From positions 22,756-86,755 of the forward strand of contig NZ_JASCTH010000039.1 in NCBI RefSeq assembly GCF_030009775.1: DNA of 64,000 nucleotides, written 5' to 3'. This DNA is from Actinoplanes sandaracinus. GTDB taxonomy: Bacteria; Actinomycetota; Actinomycetes; Mycobacteriales; Micromonosporaceae. This document shows, piece by piece, positions 49,423-58,419 of the stretch. The translations under genes were made by a program, and so were the position numbers. Below the pieces are notes generated by a model. It was not told where the DNA came from, did no database searches, and saw nothing but the letters and a program-made list of their open reading frames with translations. Every line of letters begins with the position of its first letter. The stretch's first letter is position 1.

Positions 49423-50537
49423 CCCTCGTTCCCCAACGCCGCGCCGTGCTCCCGCATGAACGTGACCGGATCGACCGCGCCATTGCTGGTCCGGTCATTG
49501 TTGATATGGACCTCGAAATGCAGGTGCGGGCCGGACGAGTTGCCGCTGCTGCCGACCCGGCCGATGGTCTCACCGGCCGCTACCTGCTGGTTCTCGCGAA
49601 CAAAGGGCCGTTGCACCAGGTGACAGTAGCGGGTCATGACATTGTCCGCATGGATGATCTCGACCATCCACCCGCACCCGCCCTTTCCCGGGTAGCCGTC
49701 CACATTGCAGGTCTTCGCGCCGCGGAAATCCTCGTCGCATTTGACCAACGACACCCTACCGCTGGCCACCGCGACGATCGGCCGGTACTTCTCCACACTC
49801 AGGTCGACGCCCTGATGGTTGGGACGCGATGCGGACCGGAAGGCGGAACCGACCGGTGCCCGGAGCGGGATCGTCCACCCGGATGCCGCGATCTGCCCGG
49901 CCGTGGCGCATTCCATGGTCGCCAGGTTGCCGGCCGCGTTCGCCGCGCCATCGGCGAGAAGGTTGACGATCTGGGTCGCCAGCGGCTCGTGTTTGGCGTA
50001 GGCGTCGGGATAGGCGCTGATCTGTACCGCTTGCGCGGCTCGGGTCAGTGGGAGGGTGTCCCAGCCTTCGACCGTCTGCAGCTTGTTGTAGAACTTGGTG
50101 CTGGCGTAAACCGGATCCCGAACCTGGGCAGGGGTGCCCCATCCCGTGCTCGGTCGTTGCTGGAACAGGCCGAGCGAGTCGTGGTCGTTTCGTGTCCCGA
50201 GATGGCCCAGATTCACCAGCCTCGACTCCTGCATCGCAGTGGCCACCGCGATCACCCAGGCGCGCGGAGGCAACTTCAAATCGGCCCCCACATCGATGAT
50301 GATGGCCGCGTTGCGAATCTGGTCGGGGCCGTACGGCCGGATGCGGGGAAGTTTCGAATCCGGGTCGACGACCCCACCTCTGCCGCAGCCCAGCGAGGCG
50401 TTGAGAAACCGGTCGCTGTCATCGTTGGTCAGACCGTTCAACAGGACGACGGTGAGGCTGCCACCGCAGCACAGCACGACGAGCGTGACGACGAGGGCGA
50501 CCATGAGGACCGCCTTGCGAGGTCGCCGCAGCGTCAT
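49419..50537 (-). CDS. Cell-wall hydrolase: lytic transglycosylase-like plus M23 peptidase
   Basis: The product has 372 residues. A membrane helix (VLMVALVVTLVVLCCGGSLTVVLL) anchors it. The middle part (about 75-200) is a transglycosylase-like fold: VIAVATAMQESRLVN with the catalytic-type Glu, then SLGLFQQRPSTGWG. The C-terminal part is a M23 (LytM) peptidase with zinc ligands NHQGVDLS (H and D) and GPHLHFE (HxH). Such two-domain enzymes open peptidoglycan for secretion or conjugation machines (VirB1/TcpG type). The start at 50537 places basic residues before the helix. Both ends overlap neighbours (ATGA). Confidence 0.88.
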   Translation of the reverse strand: MTLRRPRKAVLMVALVVTLVVLCCGGSLTVVLLNGLTNDDSDRFLNASLGCGRGGVVDPDSKLPRIRPYGPDQIRNAAIIIDVGADLKLPPRAWVIAVATAMQESRLVNLGHLGTRNDHDSLGLFQQRPSTGWGTPAQVRDPVYASTKFYNKLQTVEGWDTLPLTRAAQAVQISAYPDAYAKHEPLATQIVNLLADGAANAAGNLATMECATAGQIAASGWTIPLRAPVGSAFRSASRPNHQGVDLSVEKYRPIVAVASGRVSLVKCDEDFRGAKTCNVDGYPGKGGCGWMVEIIHADNVMTRYCHLVQRPFVRENQQVAAGETIGRVGSSGNSSGPHLHFEVHINNDRTSNGAVDPVTFMREHGAALGNEG

Positions 50538-51085
50538 GCCGGTTCCCAGTCGATGCCGTCGACCAGCCACGAGCCGTCCGGTGCGACCATGCTGAGACCG
50601 AGCTTTCCGGTGTCCATGGTGACGGTCGCGTTGACCATGGACTCGTTGACCGCGACGAGGTTCGGGCGGCCGATCACCCGGTCTGCCGGTACGCCCGCCG
50701 GATCAACACCGCGCAACTGCGACGTGAGTTCCTGGGTGGCGTTCGGCTGGAGACGGGTGAGCCATTTGTCGGCGGTGACGCCCTCATGGTCCACCCAGGC
50801 GGAGGCGAAGGCATAGGCCACCGCCTCCGGCTGCGCCCGACCAGGGCTGGTTCTGGGCGTGGGTGGCGGGTCGGAGGAGACGACGCTGTCGTTGTCGGAC
50901 GGGTCCACGCTGATCACGGGCGCGGCGCTGTTGTTGCCGAGCGGCGGTGCGGCCGTCCCGTCGGAGAAGAGCCGCCCGATTCCCACGACCGCCAACACGA
51001 TGGCGACGATGACGAGGGCGACACCCCAGCGCGAGCGGAAGATTCCGTTGAGGCCGCGTTCGATCAACCGGGGCATCCCACTCAC
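50534..51085 (-). CDS. Membrane-anchored NTF2-like protein (VirB8/TcpC-like)
   Basis: The product has 183 residues. A short cytoplasmic tail and one helix (WGVALVIVAIVLAVVGIGRLF) are followed by a Pro/Ser linker and an outer domain of about 110 residues (EAVAYAFASAWVDHEGVTADKWLTRLQPNATQEL onward). Size and plan fit the VirB8/TcpC scaffold proteins of type IV systems, which share an NTF2-like fold. Sequence similarity is not strong enough to be sure. Overlaps both neighbours by four bases. Confidence 0.65.
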   Translation of the reverse strand: MSGMPRLIERGLNGIFRSRWGVALVIVAIVLAVVGIGRLFSDGTAAPPLGNNSAAPVISVDPSDNDSVVSSDPPPTPRTSPGRAQPEAVAYAFASAWVDHEGVTADKWLTRLQPNATQELTSQLRGVDPAGVPADRVIGRPNLVAVNESMVNATVTMDTGKLGLSMVAPDGSWLVDGIDWEPA

Positions 51086-53043
51086 CTCGCCTCGGAACGC
51101 ACCCGCGGGCTGGCCGGCTCCTCACTGGTCGCGCCGGTCTCCGGCCGGTAGATCGCGTAGGAGGCCGGCCGCTCAGCGACGTCCGGCTCGGTCCAGTCCG
51201 GGTTGGCCCGCTTCCGGCCGGGGCCGCGCTCGGTCTGCCGCGGAGAAGCGTCCGGCGTCTGTCGCGGAGAAGCATCCGGCGGACCGTCGTCGCGGACGTT
51301 CTCCTTGCCGTCCGAGCGGGTCCGAGCGCGCGCGGGGACGACTTCTCGGCTCTCGCCGCGCGACGAAGGCGCGTGCGCGGGGTCTTCCAGCCGAGCCTCC
51401 GGCCGAAGGCTCCGCTGCTCGAACGGTCCCTTGCCGAAGGTCGGTTCCCGGGTGCCGCCGCCCTCGGCTACCTCGAGCTTGGAGGCCTCACGCATGTCTC
51501 GGAAGAAGCGCCGATGCCAGGATCCGCCGGAGGCGATGGTGGCCGCCCCGTCCTTGCCGCCGAGTTGGGTGATGCGGCGATAGGGCCGGAGAAGGAGCCA
51601 TCCGACCACGCCGCAGAGCCAGACCAGCACCACCTGGAGCCAGCCGGCCAGGCTCGCGGTGTTCATGATCAGGTCGACGGCGAACAGATAGATGGCCGCG
51701 CCGGTGCCGAAGATGGCGATGTTGAAGAGGGCGGCGACCACCGCGTTCCCGAGCCGTCGGATCCCACCGCTGGCCGGCCGCAGCAGGCCGATGGTCCCCA
51801 GGACCGGCGCCGCGATGACGGCCCATCGGAAGACCAGGAACCCGAGAAGGACAAGCAGCGAGGCGGTGATGTCGAACATCGCGTACATGAACGCCGCCAG
51901 CATCGCGATGAATCCCGCGCCGACCCGTTCCATCCCCTTGCTGCCCTGAAGGTACTCGTAGGCTTCAGGGTCCTCGGCCTTGATCTGCTCGGCGACCTTC
52001 TTCCATTGAGTCTTCTTGCGGTCCAGCGTCGCGTCGCGAGTCCCGGGATTGGTCCGGATCTTGTCGACTTCGTCCCAACGGAGCGATCGGGCGTCATAAA
52101 GCGCTGGGCCGTACTTCTGCGCGGTGTCGCTGTCGGCGGAGCCGAGGACTCCCCGCAGCCAGTTGCGGTAGAGCATGGTCTCGGTCGCGGTGTCACTGGC
52201 ACGCACCGCCGGAGGACGCTTGTCCGTGCAGGCGTCGGGACCGAGAGCGCACTCGCCGGCTTGCTCCTTCGGCTGCGGTCCGACAGCGTCGTGAACCGCG
52301 CTGAGACCCGTGATCAGGGTCTGGTCGGCGATCTTGGCGGAGTACACCGGCCATGCGGCGATGGCCGTGACGAGCACCATGATGAAGATCGCCCAGCCGG
52401 CGGTCGTCGTGGCGGCGCCCATCTCGGCCTGCCGGGAGCGCCAGAGCAGGTACAGGCCGACCACCGCGAGGGTGATGACGCCGAAGACGCTGAAGACCTT
52501 CTGATAGATGGCCTTGGTGGCCTGATCGACCAGGGGATCGGCCCACCCCCAGAGCGTCGCCGGGTTCCAAGCTCGTTCCCGGAGCGCGTTCGAGGCCCCG
52601 ATGACCGCCGTGGCGATCATGAACTCGCCGTTGGCGATGGTGGTCTCGAACTTGTGGTCGGCGTCGACGACCGTCGACGCGCAACCGCCGCCCAGGTCGT
52701 AGGTGGTGAAGCCGTACCCCGCATATCCGTAGTCGCTGTACAGGCCGGGGAAGCTGTTCTTGGTGGAGGAGGCCGGGCGTTCGGCGAACCAGCCGGCGAG
52801 CCCGGAATCGGGAGTGCTCGGCGTCGGCGGATTGAGACATTGAGCCCGCTGGCCCACGACGTCCGAGAGGCGGTCGACGCAGCCCTTCATGTCCTGACGC
52901 CATTCCTCGACGCTGCAGGCTCCGCCGGGGACCTTGGCCGGCGGGGCGGCCGACGCGGCGTCCGGGGCGGCCACGGCCCAGGCGATGGACGCCACGACCA
53001 GCACGAACAATGTCGTAAGGAAGGCCAACCCCCGCCGCGCCAT
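51082..53043 (-). CDS. Polytopic membrane protein (VirB6/TrbL-like)
   Basis: The product has 653 residues. A signal peptide (1-33, ending ASAA-PP) is followed by a Cys-containing outer part (GGACSVEEWRQDMKGC, LNPPTP). Seven or so hydrophobic segments lie between about 150 and 500 (VFSVFGVITLAVVGLYLLW, AIFIMVLVTAIAAWPVY, FIAMLAAFMYAMFDITASLLVLLGFLVF and others). A long charged disordered cytoplasmic tail (about 515-653) contains a PDASPRQT repeat. The layout matches VirB6/TrbL channel proteins of actinobacterial type IV-like clusters, and Streptomyces cmd-cluster membrane proteins as I recall them. It starts one base after the stop of the VirB4-like gene. Confidence 0.78.
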   Translation of the reverse strand: MARRGLAFLTTLFVLVVASIAWAVAAPDAASAAPPAKVPGGACSVEEWRQDMKGCVDRLSDVVGQRAQCLNPPTPSTPDSGLAGWFAERPASSTKNSFPGLYSDYGYAGYGFTTYDLGGGCASTVVDADHKFETTIANGEFMIATAVIGASNALRERAWNPATLWGWADPLVDQATKAIYQKVFSVFGVITLAVVGLYLLWRSRQAEMGAATTTAGWAIFIMVLVTAIAAWPVYSAKIADQTLITGLSAVHDAVGPQPKEQAGECALGPDACTDKRPPAVRASDTATETMLYRNWLRGVLGSADSDTAQKYGPALYDARSLRWDEVDKIRTNPGTRDATLDRKKTQWKKVAEQIKAEDPEAYEYLQGSKGMERVGAGFIAMLAAFMYAMFDITASLLVLLGFLVFRWAVIAAPVLGTIGLLRPASGGIRRLGNAVVAALFNIAIFGTGAAIYLFAVDLIMNTASLAGWLQVVLVWLCGVVGWLLLRPYRRITQLGGKDGAATIASGGSWHRRFFRDMREASKLEVAEGGGTREPTFGKGPFEQRSLRPEARLEDPAHAPSSRGESREVVPARARTRSDGKENVRDDGPPDASPRQTPDASPRQTERGPGRKRANPDWTEPDVAERPASYAIYRPETGATSEEPASPRVRSEAR

Positions 53044-53044
53044 G

Positions 53045-56000
53045 TCAAACCTCCAGGTCGGACGGGAGCGGCACCAACGTCTGCGGCGCCACGCCCGGTG
53101 TCGTATCCAGGTGTTCGAGCAGTCCTTCGACGTATGAGACGTCGACGCGCACCTTCTGGACCCGTCCGTCCACGTCTCGCATCACGAACTCGCGGAAACC
53201 GAGCCGCTGCTGGGAGGACGAGTCGACCTGGGACAGGGAGGCGAGGGTCGCTTCGTACCCGTCGTGGACGGGGACGCGTAGCAGGCGCAGGGCTTCGGAG
53301 GCGATCTCCTGGTCCTCGGCGATCCGGCCGACGAAGACCGTGGAGACGAGGTTCTGCACGTCGAGGCCGAGGATGTCGCGCGGGTTCTGGGAGGCCACGA
53401 GGGCGGCCAGGTTCCATTTGCGGGAGTCGCGGGCGAGGCGGACCAGGAACGACCGGCCGGAGCGCCAGCCTTCCATGAAGTGGGCCTCGTCCAGGCCGAC
53501 CATCTTGCGGGAGGACATCGAGCCGCCGTAACAGCGGCGGACGGCCAGCCGGTGTGCGGTGTGCAGCATCGGCAGGGCGAGGGATTCCTCGGCCGACCAG
53601 TACTCCCGCTCGATCTTGAGGTCGGGCAGTCGCAGACCGGCCATGGTGATGACGGTGAGGGCCGCGTCGGCGCCGAGCAGGTGTGGCGGCGGGTGGCCGA
53701 AGAAGAGCAGCGCCAGCGGCATCTCGGCGGTGTCGAGGAGCAGGTTGGCGAGCTCTTTGCCCTCGTCGTCGTCGAGGGCTTGGAGGGTACGGACGACGTC
53801 GTCGAGCGTCGAGGTCTCCTCCGCGGGAACCTGCCGCACCGCATGCCGCAGCAGGGTGGCCGTGGACGCCTCCTTGGCGACCTGCGGCGGCACCAGCATC
53901 GAGCAGATGTCCTGCACCAGCATCCGCCGCTCGGCCCGGGCGTTGGAGATCGCGATCTCGAACTCCCGGTCACCGGACGGGCCGGTCGGGAACTCGGAGC
54001 GCACCGGCGTCGGGATCAGCGAGTACGGCGCGAGCGTGCCCTGTTCGGAGCCGGTCAGGTTCAGCACCCGCGAGTACGGCCGGAGTTCCGGCATCTGGCA
54101 CAGCCGGGCGAGTGGCCCGGACGGGTCGAGCAGGGTGACCTGCACGCCGCGGCGGGCGTTCAGGTAGCCGAGGGCGCCCATCAGGGTCGACTTGCCGCCA
54201 CCGGGTTCGGCGACGAAGACGCCGAGGCCGGATCGTTCCCGCACCTCCATCGGGAAGTGCAGGTCCAGGAAGACCGGCCGGCGGCAGGTGCCGGCGGTGC
54301 GGCCGATCAGGTCGCCGCGCCGGTCACCGACGGTGGAGGCGGCCTGGGGCAGGGCGGCGGCGAGCAACTTGACCGGCATACGGCGTACATATCCGGTGTT
54401 GGCGATGGGTTCGCCGGGGATGAACTCGCGGGCCAGCTGGTCCTGGTTCTTCGGGTGCTGGAGCGAGATCCGCAGCTCCCGGGAGTAGAGCTGGATCAGC
54501 CGGCGGGCGCGTTCGAGGCATTCCTCGCGGGTGGCGCCGCTGACCGCGAGCCGGTGCCACCCGTGGGCGCGCGCGGAGTCGGTCGGCAGGCCGGTGGTCA
54601 TCTCGTCGCCGATCACGAGCGCCCGCTTGGCGAGTCGTTCCAGCTCGGGTGGGGCGTCGATGCCGTGTTCGGCGTAGTCGAGCTGCTGCGACCGGATCAT
54701 TCGGAGCCGGTGCTCGAGGTTCTTGAACGAGCTGTTCGAGCCGAGGATGTCGATGCGGGAGGAGAGCTCCATCGGCCAGGGCAGCCGCTCGTGGAAGTGC
54801 ATCCACGGCTCGTGCTTCTCCGGGATCTCCAGCGGTTCCATCCGCCCGACGGAGAGGACGGCGACGTGCCGCTCCTCGCCGGACATGCGGTTGACCAGCT
54901 TGACCGTCGACCCGTACGGCGTGCGGTAACGCTCCACCTGCTCGGTGAGCGCCAGCAGGTCGCCGGTCTCCCAGTGACCGTTGGTGACCGGGGAGAGTAA
55001 GCCGGGCGGGGACATGCCGAGCGCCACCGAGCGGTAGAGCAGCCACTCCAGCTCCTGCGGGGTGACCCGCCGCCCGCGCATGCCGAACGCGTTCAGCACC
55101 TCGTCGAACTGCTCGACGGTGCGGCCGAGTTTGCGCCGCTCGCCGTCGGACGTGCCGCGGCCGAAGATCCGCAGGATCCGCTCGGAGAAGGTGTCGCCGA
55201 GTGAGCGCCGGGCGAAGGTGACCCCGAGGAACGTCTGGCCTTCGGCGTGGTTGACCGACAGCAGGTGCCGCTGGGCCGCGACCAGGTGGTCCGACCAGGA
55301 GGTGCTGCCGTGCACGTCGGGCAGTGGTTTGGTGGTGAACGAGTCGACCGTGCGGGCCCACTCGTCGGCCGGGAACGGCCGGGTGGTGCGTCGCAGGTGG
55401 AGGCGGAAGCCGGCCAGGCCCGCGTACTGCTCGGAGATGGCGCTGAGCAGCGCCTCACGCTCGGCGTCGGGCCGGAACGCCCAGCGCACCTCGGGCAGGT
55501 AGTACCAGGCCGTCACGGTGCTCTGGGTGAAGGTCAGGTGCCCGGCGATCTCGCTGATGGCCAGTTCGACGGCCGGGTCGCGGTCGCTGAACTTGAGTTT
55601 CTGGGGCCGAAACTGGGCCGGTCTCGGCTCCTTCCTCTCTTTGCGTTTGGCGGGGGCCTTCTCCTGTCGCCGGGCCGGCGCCTTCTCCGGAACGGGGACG
55701 GGCAGCGGCGCGGGCGCCGGTTCGACGGCCGGCTGCTGCCACAGCGCCGGGCCCGAGACGGGTTCGGCGGGCGGAGCGGCCCGTCGCGCGGGTGGGGGCC
55801 ACTCCTCGAAGTCGGTCCAGTCGTCGTCGTCCAGGCCCGGTGCGACGGCGGGCGGGTGACCGTTCTCCTGGAAGAAGTCCGGCTCCGGCCCGATCGGCGC
55901 CCGCGTGAACGGCGCCCCGTTCCAGCCGGCCGGCGGCGGAGCGGAAACCGCCGGCGGCGGCGTGGAGACCGTGGGCGGCGCAGCGGAAGCGGAGGGCAGC

Positions 56001-56479
56001 GGAGTAGCGACCGGGCGCGGCGGAGCAGGTGTGGAGACAACGGGCGGCGGCGGAGGACCGGCCGCCACCGGCGGAGCCGAGACCGGGGACGCCGAGACCG
56101 GTGGACCCGACACAGGCTGTGCCGCATCGGGGCGAGGGGCCGCGTGAGGGCGAGGGGACGGATCGGGGCGAGGGGCCGCATGGGGACGGGGAGCCGCCAT
56201 CGTCCGAGGATCACTCGAACGGGGACCGGCCGCTCCACCGAACAGGTCCAGGAACGGGGAGTCGATGTCCATACTGGTGTCGGCGGTGGAACCGCGCGGC
56301 CGCACCGGCTGCGGCGCTTGGAAGACGCCGACTCCTCCGTGCCCGGGCGCGGCGACGAGCTCTTCGGCGTCGTCGAGCGGTTCGGGCGGGGAGTAGCTGT
56401 CCGAACGCGCACCGTTACCCCGCCTGCCCGGGGACGAGGACTCCGCCCGGGGATGCCCGTGCGGATGCGTTCCGGTCAT
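53045..56479 (-). CDS. VirB4/TraC-like secretion ATPase with Pro-rich N-terminus
   Basis: The product has 1144 residues. Residues 1-300 are rich in Pro and Ala (PRPHAAPRPDPSPRPH-type repeats) and probably disordered. The core shows a VirB4-type layout: an N-terminal region with VTFARRSLGDTFSERILRIFG, then an ATPase with Walker A VAEPGGGKSTLMGALGYL (about 755) and Walker B MVGLDEAHFM (about 995). ALVASQNPRDILGLDVQNLV follows, typical of VirB4/TraC. It would power assembly or transport from the cytoplasmic side. The start at 56479 is an ATG; an in-frame start at 56668 would overlap the upstream gene heavily. It is the largest gene of the minus-strand operon. Confidence 0.88.
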   Translation of the reverse strand: MTGTHPHGHPRAESSSPGRRGNGARSDSYSPPEPLDDAEELVAAPGHGGVGVFQAPQPVRPRGSTADTSMDIDSPFLDLFGGAAGPRSSDPRTMAAPRPHAAPRPDPSPRPHAAPRPDAAQPVSGPPVSASPVSAPPVAAGPPPPPVVSTPAPPRPVATPLPSASAAPPTVSTPPPAVSAPPPAGWNGAPFTRAPIGPEPDFFQENGHPPAVAPGLDDDDWTDFEEWPPPARRAAPPAEPVSGPALWQQPAVEPAPAPLPVPVPEKAPARRQEKAPAKRKERKEPRPAQFRPQKLKFSDRDPAVELAISEIAGHLTFTQSTVTAWYYLPEVRWAFRPDAEREALLSAISEQYAGLAGFRLHLRRTTRPFPADEWARTVDSFTTKPLPDVHGSTSWSDHLVAAQRHLLSVNHAEGQTFLGVTFARRSLGDTFSERILRIFGRGTSDGERRKLGRTVEQFDEVLNAFGMRGRRVTPQELEWLLYRSVALGMSPPGLLSPVTNGHWETGDLLALTEQVERYRTPYGSTVKLVNRMSGEERHVAVLSVGRMEPLEIPEKHEPWMHFHERLPWPMELSSRIDILGSNSSFKNLEHRLRMIRSQQLDYAEHGIDAPPELERLAKRALVIGDEMTTGLPTDSARAHGWHRLAVSGATREECLERARRLIQLYSRELRISLQHPKNQDQLAREFIPGEPIANTGYVRRMPVKLLAAALPQAASTVGDRRGDLIGRTAGTCRRPVFLDLHFPMEVRERSGLGVFVAEPGGGKSTLMGALGYLNARRGVQVTLLDPSGPLARLCQMPELRPYSRVLNLTGSEQGTLAPYSLIPTPVRSEFPTGPSGDREFEIAISNARAERRMLVQDICSMLVPPQVAKEASTATLLRHAVRQVPAEETSTLDDVVRTLQALDDDEGKELANLLLDTAEMPLALLFFGHPPPHLLGADAALTVITMAGLRLPDLKIEREYWSAEESLALPMLHTAHRLAVRRCYGGSMSSRKMVGLDEAHFMEGWRSGRSFLVRLARDSRKWNLAALVASQNPRDILGLDVQNLVSTVFVGRIAEDQEIASEALRLLRVPVHDGYEATLASLSQVDSSSQQRLGFREFVMRDVDGRVQKVRVDVSYVEGLLEHLDTTPGVAPQTLVPLPSDLEV

Positions 56480-56516
56480 GCGTGGACCTCGTGTGCGCGG
56501 GTGACCTGACGACTGG

Positions 56517-56879
56517 TCATACCAACTCCTCCCGGACCCGGATGCGAGTGGCGACAAGTCTGGGGTCGCGCTGTTCCACGGCGGGCTCGCGTGTGCGGCG
56601 CCAGTCGGTGAGCGCGGTACGGATGACGACACGGGCCGGCCGGTCCGGGTCGACATGGCGGAACACATACGACGTCGACACCATGGCCAGGGCGATCTCC
56701 CAGGCCGGGAACGGGTCGAATTCGAGCGTGATCAGGTAATGGATGACCATGAAGAGGGGCACGAGAACGACGAACATCCCGTACTGCGCGTAGGGCAGGT
56801 GGACGGGCAGGGTGTAACCGGGCGGGCCGAGATAGACCAGGCGCGCCCGGTAGATGTCGTCGTCGGTCCGGAGCCGCAT
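56517..56879 (-). CDS. Small membrane protein (VirB3/PrgI-like position)
   Basis: The product has 120 residues. Two close hydrophobic segments (YGMFVVLVPLFMVIHYLITL and AWEIALAMVSTSYVF) sit in the middle, with charged ends. It lies between the pilin-like gene and the VirB4-like gene, where VirB3 or PrgI-like proteins are found in type IV clusters. The role is inferred from position and topology. It starts one base after the stop of the pilin-like gene. Confidence 0.65.
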   Translation of the reverse strand: MRLRTDDDIYRARLVYLGPPGYTLPVHLPYAQYGMFVVLVPLFMVIHYLITLEFDPFPAWEIALAMVSTSYVFRHVDPDRPARVVIRTALTDWRRTREPAVEQRDPRLVATRIRVREELV

Positions 56880-56880
56880 C

Positions 56881-57144
56881 TCAGTTGAAGATCAGGTCGA
56901 TGATCGACTCGCCGACGAAGAACAGCGTCGCCGCGCCGGCGATGAACGCCAGGCCCACGATCGCGATCGCCGAGCTGGTGAGGACCTTCGAGATCTCACC
57001 CCGGCTGGCCCGGCCGATGAAGATCACGCCGAGGATCGCGAGCAGGATCGGAGCGATGTTGCTCGCGAAGAAGGTGACGATACCTTCGGTATTGATCTTG
57101 CCTGACGGCTCGGCCGCCAAGATGACGAGCTCGGTGGCGATCAT
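56881..57144 (-). CDS. Small two-helix membrane protein (VirB2/TrbC pilin-like)
   Basis: The product has 87 residues. Two hydrophobic helices (IVTFFASNIAPILLAILGVIFIG and LTSSAIAIVGLAFIAGAATLFFVG) are separated by a basic loop (RASRGEISK). This is the plan of VirB2/TrbC-type pilins. A Shine-Dalgarno GGAGG lies 7 bases before ATG 57144. It is the first gene of the operon, which is usual for pilin genes. Confidence 0.7.
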   Translation of the reverse strand: MIATELVILAAEPSGKINTEGIVTFFASNIAPILLAILGVIFIGRASRGEISKVLTSSAIAIVGLAFIAGAATLFFVGESIIDLIFN

Positions 57145-57440
57145 CGGTAAACCTCCCCGTGTCCGGTATGGGGGGTACGGACACGCTGCAGTTGTGAAGC
57201 CGTACGGCAACGCCCATATGGTGCTACCTCTGACTCACTACGTCGAGTGAGCCGTTCGGGCACTGCCATGCTCGTCTCTGCTCTCTTCGGTCACTTCATG
57301 ATGCCCAGATCCGAAGAGTACGGCCCGTACTTGCGAGCAACAAGCGCCCGTTTCGTTACCCAAGGTGAAGGAGTGCGTGAATTCGAGTCATGTGGCATCG
57401 TACACGTGTTCGAATCCCTGCTGCCCCGTACCCTTCACCT
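57145..57440. other. Gap at right edge of inserted region
   Basis: No gene is seen. It holds the divergent promoters of the pilin-like gene and folP. A stretch at 57407-57427 (TTCGAATCCCTGCTGCCCCG) resembles the T loop and 3' acceptor strand of a tRNA, but the T stem does not pair and no 5' half is present, so it is not a functional tRNA. Confidence 0.5.
57429..57434 (+). promoter_or_regulatory. -10 box of folP
   Basis: TACCCT, 6 bases before GTG 57441; supports this start over the in-frame ATG at 57390. Confidence 0.5.
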
Positions 57441-58322
57441 GTGTCCAATTCGCCGACAGACGCGCAGCTCACAGGGGCTGATCTGCTTCGCCGAGATCAC
57501 CCGGTCGTGATGGGTGTCCTCAACGTCACGCCGGACTCCTTCTCTGACGGTGGTAGATACACCGACGTCGAAGCCGCGGTTCAGCACGGAGTCTGCCTAT
57601 TTCAGGAAGGCGCGCACGTCATCGACGTCGGTGGCGAGTCGACCCGGCCCGGGGCCGAGCGCGTGGACGCCGAGACCGAGATCGCGCGGGTCGTACCCGT
57701 GATCGAGCGGTTGTTCGCCGAGGGCGTACCGGTCAGCATCGACACCAGCCGCGCCGCGGTCGCCGAGGCGGCGCTCGCCGCCGGCGCCGCGGTGATCAAC
57801 GACGTCTCCGGCGGTCTCGCCGACCCCGGCATGGCGTCGGTCGCCGCCGCCGCCCACTGCCCGTGGATCCTCATGCACTGGCGCGGCCACTCCCGCGACA
57901 TGCAGCGCCTCGCCATCTACCACGACGTGGTCACCGAGGTCCGCGACGAGCTGCGGGCCCGCGCCGACGCGGCGATCGCCGCCGGCGTCGACCCGAGCCT
58001 GATCGTGCTCGACCCCGGCCTCGGCTTCGCCAAGCTCCCCGAACACAACTGGGCGCTCAGCGCGAACCTCGGCAGCCTCACCGGCCTCGGGTTCCCGGTC
58101 CTCTTCGCGGCCAGCCGCAAGACCTACCTCGGGCGGCTGCTGGCCGGCCCGGACGGCACGCCGCGCCCGGTCGGCGGCCGCGAGGCGGCCACTCTCGCCA
58201 CCTCTCTGTTGGCGGTCGCCTCCGGCGCCTGGGGCGTCCGGGTGCACGAGGTGGGCGCGACCGCTGACGCGATCGCCGTCTGGCGGGCGACAGGATCACC
58301 CCGATTCAGCGGTACGCCGTGA
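57441..58322 (+). CDS. folP: Dihydropteroate synthase
   Basis: The product has 293 residues. It joins p-aminobenzoate to dihydropterin pyrophosphate and is the sulfonamide target. VMGVLNVTPDSFSDGGRY, VIDVGGESTRPGAERVD, VSIDTSRAAVAEAALAAGAAVINDVSGG and VLDPGLGFAKLPEHN cover the TIM-barrel binding loops, and the C-terminal RVHEV is the anion-binding Arg-x-His. The start is set by the TACCCT box. It leads the folP-folB-folK-DUF3180 group and now lacks the folE neighbour that precedes it in many actinobacteria. Confidence 0.96.
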   Translation: MSNSPTDAQLTGADLLRRDHPVVMGVLNVTPDSFSDGGRYTDVEAAVQHGVCLFQEGAHVIDVGGESTRPGAERVDAETEIARVVPVIERLFAEGVPVSIDTSRAAVAEAALAAGAAVINDVSGGLADPGMASVAAAAHCPWILMHWRGHSRDMQRLAIYHDVVTEVRDELRARADAAIAAGVDPSLIVLDPGLGFAKLPEHNWALSANLGSLTGLGFPVLFAASRKTYLGRLLAGPDGTPRPVGGREAATLATSLLAVASGAWGVRVHEVGATADAIAVWRATGSPRFSGTP

Positions 58323-58419
58323 GCCGCACCCCGACCACCACCAGCCTGTCCCGCCCCGCGCGGCACATCAGGCCCCGCCGTGACGTCGGCCGGGCCACTC
58401 ATGATCACGGGGAGGACCG

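Noticed and set aside
48820..57144. Integrative conjugative element
   Set aside because: No relaxase, VirD4-type coupling protein, integrase, excisionase or flanking repeats are visible.
57340..57440. Possible tRNA gene before folP
   Set aside because: Only a T-loop-like word and acceptor-like strand are present; stems do not pair and the 5' half is missing.
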